This document shows, one piece after another, positions 24,111 through 35,543 of a stretch of DNA of 64,000 bases. Every line of letters starts with the position of its first letter. The stretch's first letter is position 1. The notes beneath the pieces were generated by a model, which saw nothing but the letters and a program-made list of their open reading frames with translations, had not been told where the DNA came from and made no database searches. The DNA comes from Scleromitrula shiraiana (taxonomy: Eukaryota; Ascomycota; Leotiomycetes; Helotiales; Sclerotiniaceae). The position numbers and the translations under genes were made by a program. The stretch is taken from assembly GCA_028455995.1 (NCBI GenBank), contig JABELC010000005.1:3348001-3412000 (forward strand), read 5' to 3'.

Positions 24111-26132
24111 ATGCCCGAAAAATCGCAAGCCTTAACGTATGCCGCCGGCCTTTCACTTACTGCAATCACATTGGTCTACGTATTCGCTCCCACTTACTTC
24201 ATAGACGAACAAAACGAATCATCATCGAACTCGCGAAAGAAAGGAGTTGTAGGATTGGTTAACAACGCCAATGACTGTTTCATCAATTCCGTACTTCAGG
24301 CTCTTGCCGGGCTGGGAGACCTCAGAATATACTTAATAAGAGAAACACATAGAAGAGAACTGGATGGTGTCGAAGTATACGAGCAACTCGTGGAGAACCC
24401 AGCGCGCAGAGGTCAAGCCCCGTATATGATAAAGGGTCTTCAGATGGGACTTGTAACGGCAGGGCTGAAGGATATTTTGGATGCGTTGAACGAAAGACCA
24501 TTACACAAGAAGACTATTTCAGCTGCGCCTTTCGTATCCACACTTGAATCCGCGTTCAAATCGCGGATAAGTCGACAGCAACAAGATGCCCAGGAATTCC
24601 TTCAAGTAATAGCTGAGAGACTTTGCGACGAGTATCATGCAGGTCATCGGGCCAGGAAGCATGCAAGGACACTGAAGACTACTAACGAAGTCCCCTCAGT
24701 GCAGGATTTAGATGAACGTTCTGTGGACGAAAAATTAAGCAAGTTGGCTCTAGCTGAGGATGTAGCTACCGCGACAGTATCTGCAACTGTAGAACAGGAT
24801 TCGATTTCTTCACATGGCTCAGCGGAGGCTAGTCCCTCTTCTTCAAAGATACCTCAACTGGAAGCTCCATCTCATGGGGGTGTTGAAGAAGAAGAAGAAG
24901 AAGAGGAGGAGGGATTCCCACTTGAAGGTGGTTCTGAATCCCAAATCGAATGCTTGACTTGCGGTTTCAAGCCAAAACCTACACAAACGACATTTTGTTC
25001 TCTAACATTGACGGTTCCGCAGGTTACTTCTACCAGTTTGAATGCATGCTTTGACGGAATCTTCAAAACAGAACATATTGATGATTTTAAGTGTGAGAAG
25101 TGCAGGTTGATACACGCTTTAGAAACATATGAGCAAGAATATGCTCGTTCAACTTCGGAAAAGTTCAAGACGAAGACTAAAGTTGCGATAGACAGGCTAA
25201 AAGCTGCTATAGTGACAGATCCAGAAGAGGAACTTCTCGATATTGAACTACCCGACCCAAAATTTGCTCCAAAACGGAAAATTGCAAAACATGTTCGCAT
25301 TACCAAATTTCCCAAGGTTATAGCTATACACCTTTCAAGATCAATTTTTGAAGCTAGGTCGACCATGAAAAATTCAGCGAAAGTGGCATTTCCTGAGATT
25401 CTACCTCTAGGTGGTATTCTAAATCAGCGAAAGTACAAACTATTAAGTTTAGTTTGCCATAAAGGCAGTCATAACAGTGGGCATTATGAATCGTTTCGGA
25501 GACAAAATGTTCCAGCCCCATTTTCAACACCGAATACTTTCCAACCTTCGAGATCTTTTAGCAAAAGTCCAACCCCTACACCATCACAACCATCCACGCC
25601 TCAATTTCAGGCACTACCCAGAAATGGTTATAATAGTACGCCATCGTCATCAACACCAGAACTTCTATCACCAAAAACAACATCCACCACATCTCTTCCA
25701 TACACCAATGGCCGCGGCTCTATCGATTCCTTACGACGTCGTAATCCAGGATTAGTATCAAGTTCTGGAACTGTCCTCAACTCTCCTTCTAAAACACCTG
25801 GTCCTACATCAGCTCCTCGTGACTCTGATAGTGGTAGTATACGTTCATTAGGACGATCCGCTCGAGATTCTGCTCGGGAAGCGGTTTCAAGAGTTTCAAG
25901 CACCCTAAGTCGATCGGCAAATACTCCAGAGAAGGTCGAGTTCAATAAAGAAAGTACTCGAACATCGAAAAGTGATGTAGCACGTGGCAAAAAGAAAAAG
26001 AAGCCAGTCGATAGGTGGTGGAGAATCAGCGATGAGAAAGTCAAAGAGAGTAAAACCAGTGACGTTTTAGGTATGCAGAAAGAGGTTTACATGTTATTTT
26101 ATGAGTTAGAACGGGAAGACCACAGCTCTTAG
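24111..26132 (+). CDS. Membrane-anchored ubiquitin-specific protease (Ubp16/USP30-like)
   Basis: A single exon of 673 residues starting MPEKSQALTY. Residues 7-31 form one hydrophobic helix, and a USP catalytic domain follows directly. The cysteine box is GLVNNANDCFINSVLQAL with the nucleophile at residue 56; the histidine box is GSHNSGHYESFRR near residue 457. A zinc-binding pair of CxxC motifs (CLTC near 281, CEKC near 327) sits between them. The C terminus has a Ser/Pro/Thr-rich linker of about 140 residues and a last USP strand block, DRWWRISDEKV. An N-terminal anchor on a USP is typical of yeast Ubp16 and animal USP30, which remove ubiquitin at the mitochondrial outer membrane; that location is inferred from this architecture. 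A glutamate run near 262 is microsatellite-coded. Confidence 0.9.
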   Translation: MPEKSQALTYAAGLSLTAITLVYVFAPTYFIDEQNESSSNSRKKGVVGLVNNANDCFINSVLQALAGLGDLRIYLIRETHRRELDGVEVYEQLVENPARRGQAPYMIKGLQMGLVTAGLKDILDALNERPLHKKTISAAPFVSTLESAFKSRISRQQQDAQEFLQVIAERLCDEYHAGHRARKHARTLKTTNEVPSVQDLDERSVDEKLSKLALAEDVATATVSATVEQDSISSHGSAEASPSSSKIPQLEAPSHGGVEEEEEEEEEGFPLEGGSESQIECLTCGFKPKPTQTTFCSLTLTVPQVTSTSLNACFDGIFKTEHIDDFKCEKCRLIHALETYEQEYARSTSEKFKTKTKVAIDRLKAAIVTDPEEELLDIELPDPKFAPKRKIAKHVRITKFPKVIAIHLSRSIFEARSTMKNSAKVAFPEILPLGGILNQRKYKLLSLVCHKGSHNSGHYESFRRQNVPAPFSTPNTFQPSRSFSKSPTPTPSQPSTPQFQALPRNGYNSTPSSSTPELLSPKTTSTTSLPYTNGRGSIDSLRRRNPGLVSSSGTVLNSPSKTPGPTSAPRDSDSGSIRSLGRSARDSAREAVSRVSSTLSRSANTPEKVEFNKESTRTSKSDVARGKKKKKPVDRWWRISDEKVKESKTSDVLGMQKEVYMLFYELEREDHSS

Positions 26133-26868
26133 ACACGATTTCTGGGCTTGCTTGAACTGGGGATTGGGAACGGTTGATTGTATTTTTGTATATTTATTTG
26201 TATTTAAGATCCAGGAATGGAATCGGAAGACTTCCTGGGTGACGGATAAGGGTCAATGAATCTGAATATCAACTATAGAAGTTGAAGGTTCTTAGAAATA
26301 TACATACATAATCATGCTTATTGAATATCTTTTATGACGCGGAATAGATGCCCAAGATGCAAGTATAGTCAAAATAATGGCAAATAATAAATAAACCCCG
26401 TCAATGATTTTTGTGACTTACTGATGAATATTATAGATATTTGCACATGTCATCAAAGTTAACCTCCTAAGGACGTACAGCATAGATCGGAGGGAAAAAT
26501 AGAAAGTAAATAACAACACCAAAATCATTTCACCGCGAGCACACCGCCGGAACTGAGTGAATTTCAACAACTCTCATCTCATCTCATTGCAACAATTGCT
26601 ATCAAAAATTGCTTCAATTATATCACACCCCTAACAAATTGTGCGCGAACCAATCCACAAATACACATTCGAATTAAGTAACCCGCAAATCCTAAAAATA
26701 AGAAACATCCGAGCAACACGCGCTGCGCATCCCCCGCCCCAAACCGAAAAAAAACACGCGCAACCGCGTTCCTCATTCACGAATCCCGAAAATTCACAAC
26801 TTAATCCCTACAATTGGATAGCATTCGCCGCAGAAAAAAAAAGACAACTTTCATGGATATGCTCACAA
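26133..26868. other. Intergenic, no gene seen
   Basis: A frame open from 26641 reads into the next gene without an ATG until 26869, so it is treated as untranslated leader. No other feature was seen. Confidence 0.5.
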
Positions 26869-29289
26869 ATGGCTTACAACAAACAACATCGCTATGATAG
26901 CTCGCCATCGCCGCGCGTACGCTCCTCATCTGCTAGAAGCATTGGCGCAAATACAAATATAAATGGAATAAGTGGAAATGGGAATGGGAATACATGGGGC
27001 AGTAAAGCGCGCAAGACGACGGGGGAGAGTTGGATGAGGAAGATATTGGATGAGGATGGGGATACGGAGGAGGTGGATGTGGAGGGTGTTACGAGGGATA
27101 TTGGGAAGATGAAGGATCTGGAGAAGGAGAAGGAGAAGGAGAACGAGAGGGAGATGGAGAAGGGGATAGCCGGGTGGGATGCGGAGTTGGAGTTTACGGC
27201 GAGGTCGATGGAGATTAGTGCGAGTCCGCGGTTGGTGACGAGGGGGATTCCGAGTAGGATTGAGGAGATTATGGATGATGAGAGGAGTATTGCTGAGGAT
27301 GATGAGGAGGAGGAGGAGGAGGAAGAAGATCAGGGAAATGAGAATGGGGATGGGAATGGGGATATAGTGGATGAGGTTGCGAAAGCTTTAAAACAGACCC
27401 CGAGAGGCTCGGATGGAATTGTTAATAAATATTCGGACTGGAATCCCCTGCAGGCGCCAAAAGAAGTGGAGGAGAGGAAGAATTCGATTCGAGCGCGATC
27501 AGAAGATAGAAGGAATGCTTTACGACGGGAATTGAGAGAACAGCGCGAACAACGCGAACAGAGAAGGCCGGTTGTTTCTTATGAAAGTGAGGATAACAAA
27601 GTCCCCGCAGCAAGACAGAATGGGATATTAAGGAATAAATTGCGCCAGGAACGAAGGTCACAAAGCGATGATTTATCTGTGATTGATTCAGTAAAACGGG
27701 ACAATTTTAGCAACGACAACGGGAATACTCGCCCTGTTTCTCGATTGGAAAGAAGATATCAGAGGGATGATGGGTTGCAGGCAATACAGAGAGCTAGGGA
27801 GAATAGAATAAAACAGGAATTTAATCAAAGAGTTCGATCACGATCATTTGGGCAAAATGAGGTCAATAAAGATGTGGAAGAGGAGCATGAGAAAACGATA
27901 TTGGAGGAAGAAGGAGAGAGGATACCAGGAACACCTATCACGATATTCAGTAGGAATGAAAGACAACCCAATGGATCGAGTTCCAAACAAGAAGATTCCC
28001 TTCAAATTCTAAGGAACCTTTCAAAAGCTATCACAACGAGTACAAATGGGAGTGAGAAAGGTAATTCGGGGAAATCAGATATCAACCCATCATTAAGAGA
28101 AAAATTCGAATTACAGAATAAACCTGAAAGAACTCCAATACGTATACCTACACCACCACCATCAGATCCTATCGATCCCTTACTATTACCTACACCCAGG
28201 GTATCAGGAGCATTTATCGAAACCCCCGCACCACCACGCATGCGAACCAACCAAACCATCCCCAAAGAAGAACCCAACTCACAACAAGCACCTCCCACAA
28301 AGCCCTCTCAAGAAGCCACAAAAACCAATCGACCACCCCTCATTAACCCCCCCATCATCCCCTCCGCAGTCGACGATCTCCGCCGCATAGAAAAAGAAGC
28401 CCATATCGACGACACCACCCTCGATAGAGATATATCCCTAATCCTCAAAACTCAATCTCTCTCCCCAACCAACCCATCCCTACCACTTCTCCTCCCTCCA
28501 GATATAAACCTGGATTTCGACGAAAAGGGTAATCCCCTCTCCCAAAAAGACCGAGAGAGGAAATTGGAAAATTTAGCGTTCGATCGTATGAGTAAGAGTT
28601 TGAGAAATACTTCTTCTAGTATTAGGGATGCGCGTCATGGGATCGAACGGTTAGAACAGCAAGTTTCATCGAATTCAACTTCAAATGGAAAACTCTCACC
28701 CCAAGAACTAGCATCCCTAACACCCCCCCTCTCAAAACTATCATCAAAACTCAAACCCAGCATCCACACCATCACCCCCCCAGATTCAAATTCAAAATAC
28801 CACTACCTCGCCCTCCCCCTCCCCACCCTCCGTCGTCTCAATCCCCGCACCAACACTAAATCCCTCACCACCCTCGGATTCCTGCTTTCCATTTTCACAG
28901 CTTGGTTCGTGCTGGAGGCGGTCATGTGTGCGAATTTCTGCCATCCGACATACGCGAGTACGGATTATTGGCATCCGAGCGATCCGTTTTGGCCGTGGGC
29001 GTTGCCGACGAAGGTGGATCAGTGGACGGGGGGGTGGGGGAAATTGGGGGTGGAGGGGGTGAGGGAGGTTTGGGAGGAGTGGGGGGCGGGTAATGGCGAT
29101 GGGGGGAGGGGGAGGATGGAAGTGACGGAGACGTGGAGGGAGAGGGTTGTTAGGGAGGGGGCGGGGCTGGGTGGGTATGGGTATGGGGATGGGGGGAAGG
29201 CGAAAGGCAAAGGAAAGGAGAAGGGGAAGAGTGATAGCATGTGGGCGAGTTGGGCGGGGAGCTGGGATAGTGATGAGATTTTGGAGTAA
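26869..29289 (+). CDS. Conserved-looking fungal protein with one C-terminal membrane helix
   Basis: A single exon of 806 residues from MAYNKQHRYDSSPS, the first ATG of a frame open since 26641. Residues 1-140 are Ser/Gly/Asn- and charge-rich; an acidic run of about 12 lies near 142-155. Residues 200-340 are Arg/Glu/Gln-rich (RRELREQREQREQ) and probably coiled. A Pro/Thr-rich linker is followed by a helical block near 580-640 (DRMSKSLRNTSSSIRDARHG, then IERLEQQV) and one hydrophobic helix near 667-690 (GFLLSIFTAWFVLEAVMCAN). A Cys/Trp-rich stretch follows (CHPTYASTDYWHPSDPFWPW). It could be a tail-region-anchored protein of the nuclear envelope or ER; this is a guess from topology. No known catalytic motif was seen. 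Base composition switches abruptly from C-rich to G-rich near 28905. Confidence 0.75.
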   Translation: MAYNKQHRYDSSPSPRVRSSSARSIGANTNINGISGNGNGNTWGSKARKTTGESWMRKILDEDGDTEEVDVEGVTRDIGKMKDLEKEKEKENEREMEKGIAGWDAELEFTARSMEISASPRLVTRGIPSRIEEIMDDERSIAEDDEEEEEEEEDQGNENGDGNGDIVDEVAKALKQTPRGSDGIVNKYSDWNPLQAPKEVEERKNSIRARSEDRRNALRRELREQREQREQRRPVVSYESEDNKVPAARQNGILRNKLRQERRSQSDDLSVIDSVKRDNFSNDNGNTRPVSRLERRYQRDDGLQAIQRARENRIKQEFNQRVRSRSFGQNEVNKDVEEEHEKTILEEEGERIPGTPITIFSRNERQPNGSSSKQEDSLQILRNLSKAITTSTNGSEKGNSGKSDINPSLREKFELQNKPERTPIRIPTPPPSDPIDPLLLPTPRVSGAFIETPAPPRMRTNQTIPKEEPNSQQAPPTKPSQEATKTNRPPLINPPIIPSAVDDLRRIEKEAHIDDTTLDRDISLILKTQSLSPTNPSLPLLLPPDINLDFDEKGNPLSQKDRERKLENLAFDRMSKSLRNTSSSIRDARHGIERLEQQVSSNSTSNGKLSPQELASLTPPLSKLSSKLKPSIHTITPPDSNSKYHYLALPLPTLRRLNPRTNTKSLTTLGFLLSIFTAWFVLEAVMCANFCHPTYASTDYWHPSDPFWPWALPTKVDQWTGGWGKLGVEGVREVWEEWGAGNGDGGRGRMEVTETWRERVVREGAGLGGYGYGDGGKAKGKGKEKGKSDSMWASWAGSWDSDEILE

Positions 29290-31266
29290 TTATCCCATAA
29301 TACCATTATTGACATTACAGCGGAATGTTTCACTTGGATTATACAATAGGACTTTACAACTTACTTGGAAAAAGACGGAAGCAAGGAATGACGGGACTTG
29401 GATTAATCAGAATTGACCTATACATTCCTAGTTTCTGGCTACTATCATCATTTTAGGGATTCATTGGTCCGGACTTGGATTTAGATTATATTGCATTGCA
29501 TTGCATTGGATGGGACGGGACGGGACGGAGAAGTATCTCACATGTTTGGTTATGCGGTCTGGTATGGTATGTTATGGTATGGTATGGTATATCCACGGGA
29601 AACCGGAGTCCAGAAGCTAGCCAGCCAGCCAAACAGGCAGGCAAACAAGAAGACAGGTTGAATGAATATGAATAGGGAAATGCATACTCGAGTAGTCTAC
29701 ACAGAGAACACAGACCAGGAGATAAGAGAAACAATATACACATACACCCATCAACCACTCTATCGTAATCCTCATGTATCGTGATCTCGATCCTTATCTT
29801 CTCATGCCATTTAATCATCTGTTTGTCTGTTTACGTGCTTTGTTCATGCTATCTATCTATCCATCTATTCAAAAACCCATCTACACGCCATTTCCACCCA
29901 TAAACTAGCAGGCGAAGCGCTGCACTCCTTCACATTCCCAATAAACACACACAACATGATGTTCCATTATTAAGGAACTAATGATTACCCCAAGACCTCA
30001 ACCCATCCATCCCATCCCATCCCATCCCATCTCATCTCGTCTCATCTCGTCTCATCGCCCCCATAGCCCTACCATCACAAATGCATACCGGTATCGATAT
30101 AGAAGTAGAGAGACAGAAAGAAAGAAAGAAATGAGAGGGAGAAACAAGAGGGAGAAATAAGAGGGAGATACTGATAGGAGAGGATTATATAATATTCTTA
30201 TAGAATAGATAAATAGGTAGTTTTGAGATGATGGGATAGATAAGTAGGTAGGTGATTATAATTTGGTAAAATAGAAATGGTGTCAGGGAAGGGAAGTAAG
30301 TTATTAGAAGTTTAGTTGTGCATTGGGTTATTATATGATAAGTTAGTAAATGAGTAAGTAAATAAGTAGACAGGTAAATAAATCTTATAGGCAGGTAAAT
30401 AAATAGTCTATAGAAGTACTAAGCACTGCAGTTAATCGATGAGGTTAATAAATATCCCATGCTATGCACCGAGAATTGACCTATCTGAATAAATCGTGCA
30501 ATTCATATACGATTTCTTTGTTTATCAAATCTTATCTTATCTTATGTCATTTCATTTTATCTTATTACAATATCAAACAATTACATATTTCAAATCAACC
30601 AAATCAAGACTCGCATAATTAAAATATATAAACATATCATTCCATTCCATTCCGTTCCATTCAATATCATTCAAATTCCTAATTCTCTTACTCTCCCTTT
30701 CCCGTCCTTCCCTCCCCCTTCCCAGATGCATGTCATATCATATTCATATCATATAAAATTCATACTCATCCCATCCCATCCCATCCCATTTCCACCCCAC
30801 CCCACCCAACCGTTTGAAACCAAACCAACCCAACCCAACCCAACCCAAGCTAAATCAAATATTTGAAAACAGAGTCGAGTATGATGTGATGTATGATCAA
30901 TTTCTTCCTTCCATTCCGTCCCCATCCGGAAAAAAAAAGAAAAGAAAGAGAATGTGCTTCACCGCCAACAAATACAGAATAGCCAACCAGTCTCTCCCCC
31001 CCAATCCATGATGTATTTTATTGTTGATTTGAATCCAGATGTGATGTGATGAGTGCGATGAATGTGCATTTGAGACGTAACATAACATAAACATACCATA
31101 ACATGAAAATAAACGTAACAAAAAATAGAAAAAGCGTGGCAAAAATATCTTGGTAGTAACACAGTAGTTATTTCTTTTTGTTTCCCTTTTGATTTGATTC
31201 TCTTCTGATTTGAGAAAATCAAACAACGACAACTAGTGCAAGCTACTCATTGCTTGTACAAATAAA
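29290..31266. other. Intergenic between convergent genes, repeat-rich
   Basis: About 2 kb with GGGAC/GGGAT, GGTAT, CCCAT, CTCGT, TAAGT and CCAAC pentamer or tetramer tracts (for example 30018-30055 and 30820-30848). No gene was recognised. The last part is the 3' flank of the DEF1-like gene. Confidence 0.6.
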
Positions 31267-34200
31267 TTAATGTCCATAGTTGCCGCCCCATCCACCACGC
31301 TGCTGACTGTTACCGTAGTAACTTCCTCCAAATCCCTGGTAGCTTCCATATCCGCCAGCTTGGTGTCCCTGACCAGCTGCTTGATGACCAGCTCCTCCAA
31401 GACCACCATATTGACTTCCAGCTTGACTACCGTGGAGTCCGTGACCTTGTTGTTGGAGGTGACTGGGATATCCACCGTAGCCAGCTTGTTGAGATTGTGG
31501 GGGAGGTAAGACTGATCCGGGAGCTGCATTGGTTGCAGATCCAGGTCGACCGGCTTGAGACAAGGATGGGCTTGGTCCATTGGTTGTCTTTGATTCGCCA
31601 CTATATGGTTTCAAGTCATCAGTGGCTCCGGATTGGTTACCTTGAGGTCCATTATAGTGTTGGCCGGAAGGATAAGCACCACGACTGAATGCATCATGGG
31701 CACCGCCAAATGCTCCACTTCCACCTAATGCTTGTGGTGCTTGGGGTGATTGAGCTGATCCAGCTCTACCATATTCGCCCAAACCACCTCCAAGTGCGGA
31801 ATCACGGCCGTGTAAAGATGAACCTGCAAACGCGCCAGCAGCAGGAGATGATGTATGATCATATGGTGCTCCAGGAGACATGTAACCTCCATATGGTTGA
31901 TGAATACCACCCTTTGCACCATATGGTCCGGCACCGTAGTTACCAGAATATTGCTGGAACTGATTTGCATATGCTTGATAATATGGACTTCCATAATAAG
32001 GATGTCCGTATGGGTAGTTCCCAGCTTGCTGGGGTTGTTGAGGATGTCCTAATTGAGGTTGGGCAGTTTGAGCAGCAGTCTGCTGTTGACTTTGAGCGAC
32101 TGGATTTGGAGTCGTATGTCCACTGTTCTGTCCTTCTCCAGCAGTTGCATAACGAGATTGGGATTGTTGACCGGAGCTTTGAGGGAATTGGGATGTCTCA
32201 GCTTGAGGTCCATTATATCCGCTATAAGATCTTTGTGGAGCCGAGGTATCTTGTTGACCTTGTCCACCTTGTTGCAGGCCGTATTGTTGTTGATAATAGC
32301 TGTTGTAGTTTTGTCCTCTTTGGTCAGCGGTATAGTAAGAGGAGTAATCGTTTGGAGCTGATGAGAAAGCGCCAGATTGTGATTGAGGTTGTGTTGTTTG
32401 ACTTCCATAAGCATCGAATGGACTTTGTGAAACTGGAGCTTGCTGACTAAAAGCGTCATACGGTTTCTGAGGCAATGAAGATTGGTCCTGGGATCCAGGC
32501 TGCGAGAATCGACCATATTGTCCCATTTGAGAACCGGATTGTGGTAATTGCTGAGATACGGCTAGAAGAGATGTTAGTATTTGGGTATCAGATCGTATCA
32601 TATAAAGCTTGCCTTGAGGAGTGGAGTGAGTTTGGGGTGAAGGGAGACCGGGCGCAGCTAAATCAACGTAAGTGTCATGTCTTGTGAAAGGGTATGTATC
32701 AAAGAAATATTCACCTGTTGGGTGAGTGGCAGCTGGTAATCCAGAAGATTGCTTTGGAGTTGGTAAACTCTCAGGAGCAGGGGCTGCCTGTTGAGGAGCA
32801 GGAGGTAAAGTAGCTCTAGGGGCCACCGGTGAGTGTTGAGGTGGTTGAGCCCTGGTCTCTGGTTCTTCTCGATCACCATCAACGTCTTCTTCGCTTCCAT
32901 TAAGGTTGAATGCGCCAAATTGTACAGCAGCTCTGTCTACCTCACGGTTTCCAGGCATTCGAACAGCTTCTTCTTGATCGAGAACACGTCGTTGGAAACT
33001 TGGTGTACGGACAGAAGGTGCTGTAGCTTTCAATGCTGAAGCTTGGAAACCACTGGTTGGAGGTCGAGAAGATCGTGGTTGAATCCGTAATGTCAAGTAT
33101 TGTGGGGAGGTTCCTCCTACTGGATCCCATGAGCTAGCAGCAGTACTTGCGGCCGTTGCACTTGGTGGTGGCATAGATTCATCTGGAACTAATTCGAGGT
33201 TTGTCTCAGTCAATTCGTCTTTCGATGGAGTAAGATCTACATCGCTAGGAGTAGTTGCAGTTGATTCGACAGGGGCAGCTGGTTCAGGAGTTTCGACAGG
33301 TTGAGGCTCTGGAGCTGTAGTTTCAGGTTCTGCGATAGGAGTTTCGACGGGTTCTTCTGGCTTGGCGGGCTCGGCAGGTCTACTTGAAAGTCAGTATGAT
33401 TAATAAACTTGTAGTATCCACAACCCACTTCTCAACAGGTTCAGGTGCCTTCTTTGGTTTGGGCGCAGGAGCAAACATGCTTGCCCAACTCTTTTTAACA
33501 CCATCTGGAATGATACTCGAGGCAGCAGCGACAGTAGTGGAAGCAGCATTTGTTGCAGTATTACCCCAGCTGTTATCAGTTTCAGCAGGCTTTGCGGATT
33601 CCAATTCAGACGTTTCTTCAGCTTTAGCAGGAGTTTCCCAGGCAGTCGATTCGGTTGTAGGAACAGAAACCTCAGTGTTCTCCTTGCGAGTGGTACCATT
33701 TGTATGCGCAATTGGGGCTCCACGAGTTCTACCACCTCTACCTCGGTCATTTCCACGACCACGACCTCTGCCACTATCGAATCCGGCGCGGCCACCTCGA
33801 GAAACTCTAGCATGATTGGTCGCATCACCGAGTGTGTTGGATGAGGTAGATTCCTGGGCCTTGGACTTAGATCGATCTTTCTTAGAATTTGAAACTTCTC
33901 CCCATTGTGAGATGGTACCTTGAATGAATTGTTAGCAAGACAGATTAAATACTTTGGATTGAATACCATTCTAGATGGATATTAAATCAATGAAATTCTT
34001 ACCCTCTGAAATGCGCTCGACGGTTCTTTCTAAATCACCATCTGTTTCCTCAAGAGCCATAACAATGTCCTCATCTGTCCAATCCGGGAAGAATTCTTGA
34101 ATTGTGCTGACTTTGGTACCATACTTCTTCTTTAATTGACCTACTTCACTATCATCATCAATTGATGTAGTGGTGGTTGTATCTGGTTTATCGCCGTTGG

Positions 34201-34309
34201 TAGTATAACCTCTGCTACCGCCTCGACCAGCTCTTGAAGCAAAACCACCTCTACCACCACGAGCTGATCCTCTGCCACGAGGCGCTGGTCTTGGTTGTAC
34301 CTCAGACAT
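31267..34309 (-). CDS. def1: DEF1-like CUE-domain protein (RNA polymerase II degradation factor)
   Basis: Five exons on the minus strand: 34309-34003, 33918-33429, 33379-32715, 32657-32613 and 32561-31267, giving 933 residues. Residues 1-40 are an RGG-rich start (RGRGSARGGRGG). Residues about 60-102 form a CUE ubiquitin-binding domain (LKKKYGTKVSTIQEFFPDWT, then a helix ending DLERTVERISEG). A second RGG-like patch, a Glu/Pro-rich part (AEPAKPEEPVETP) and a Gln/Gly/Tyr-rich C-terminal half without order follow. This layout is that of yeast Def1, which recruits the elongin-cullin ligase to stalled RNA polymerase II after DNA damage. The 57- and 51-base introns are both multiples of three and stop-free, so retained-intron proteins are possible. 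The 51-base intron has a GC-AG border. Confidence 0.88.
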
Positions 34310-34846
34310 TTTGTGAGGTTTATGTGATTGTATGAAAAAATAAGAAGAAAACAAGAAGATTGAGGAAGTACAAGAGATTATTGTTTTTATGAAGTTTGTA
34401 GAATAAAATTTTACTTTTCCTCTTTTTTTTTTGTGAATTGTTGAAGTGTCAGAACTTTGAAGTTTAAAAGGAAGAATGACGCTTTTGGTTTGGGTGGTAG
34501 GTTTTTTAAAAAAAAAGAGGCCAAGGGCACAGATTTTAAGTTAAGCAGTTGAGCTGTTCTCCTTTAAAAATCGACTGAACATTTTATCGCGTCAGTTTTA
34601 AGGATTAATTTTGCCGCCTGAGATAGTAGTACTAACCAATATTATTAAAAAAAAAACAAAATAAAATAATATAAAATAAAATAATATAAAATAATATAAT
34701 ATAAAATAAAATAAAATAAAATAAAATAAAAAAGAATTATTGAAACAATAAATTATCTTGATATTTTACATAGATATTACTATATAGTAACTACTTTTTG
34801 GAGGGGCATTTAATGATTATAAAGAAGAGGGGATAATATTTATAAA

Positions 34847-34897
<51 letters not shown>

Positions 34898-35543
34898 TAC
34901 TAGCAGTAGTAAGAGGGGAGATAATATTTATAAATTTTTATCAAATAAACTTGAATTATGAAATACAACAGATTAAGGCAGAAAGTTTATATTATTAGGC
35001 ATTATTTTCAGGCATTAATTATATCCGAGGCTGAATTCAATCCCACCTGCATCGGGCGGTTTGGATGATGGATTATTATATAAGTTAAGTTATTCTCCAT
35101 CATGGATTCCCCATATTTACAACGCCGCAACTTTTCTGATATATATCTGATTTATTATATCAAATCGATAAATCATTTACCACCTACTGCTGGTATACTG
35201 CTGGTATCTTTCAAAAGGCAACTTCTCTACTACATAAATAAATCTGCACCGTACATTTATCATTAAGTACCTGGCATATCTCAAATCCTATCATCTAGTA
35301 TTAGCTGGTTATTTGTATGTCTTACCTAGGTATGTTGTTTGCTTCTGCCATCATCACCCCCACCTGCTTCAAAGATAAACGGGCAGATGAAGTGTACATG
35401 CATACTGACTTCTATAGCATTGTTTGTAACAAACGGACTCTCTTAAAACCTATCAAATAATCGACGAGCCTTGTGAATTCGAGGTCTCCGAAAAAGCATT
35501 ACCTATACCAAAATCTTTCTCTAACTTATGAATTCCCGACATC
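34310..35543. other. Divergent intergenic region with ATAAA and CTA tracts
   Basis: Holds an AT-rich AATAAAATA tract (about 34650-34730) and a CTA trinucleotide run (about 34851-34893). It separates the DEF1-like gene (-) from the 35544 gene (+). No coding sequence was seen. Confidence 0.6.

Noticed and set aside
31267..32516. Long frames on both strands overlapping the DEF1-like gene
   Set aside because: They are shadows of the Gln/Gly-rich coding sequence, whose codons lack stops in other frames.
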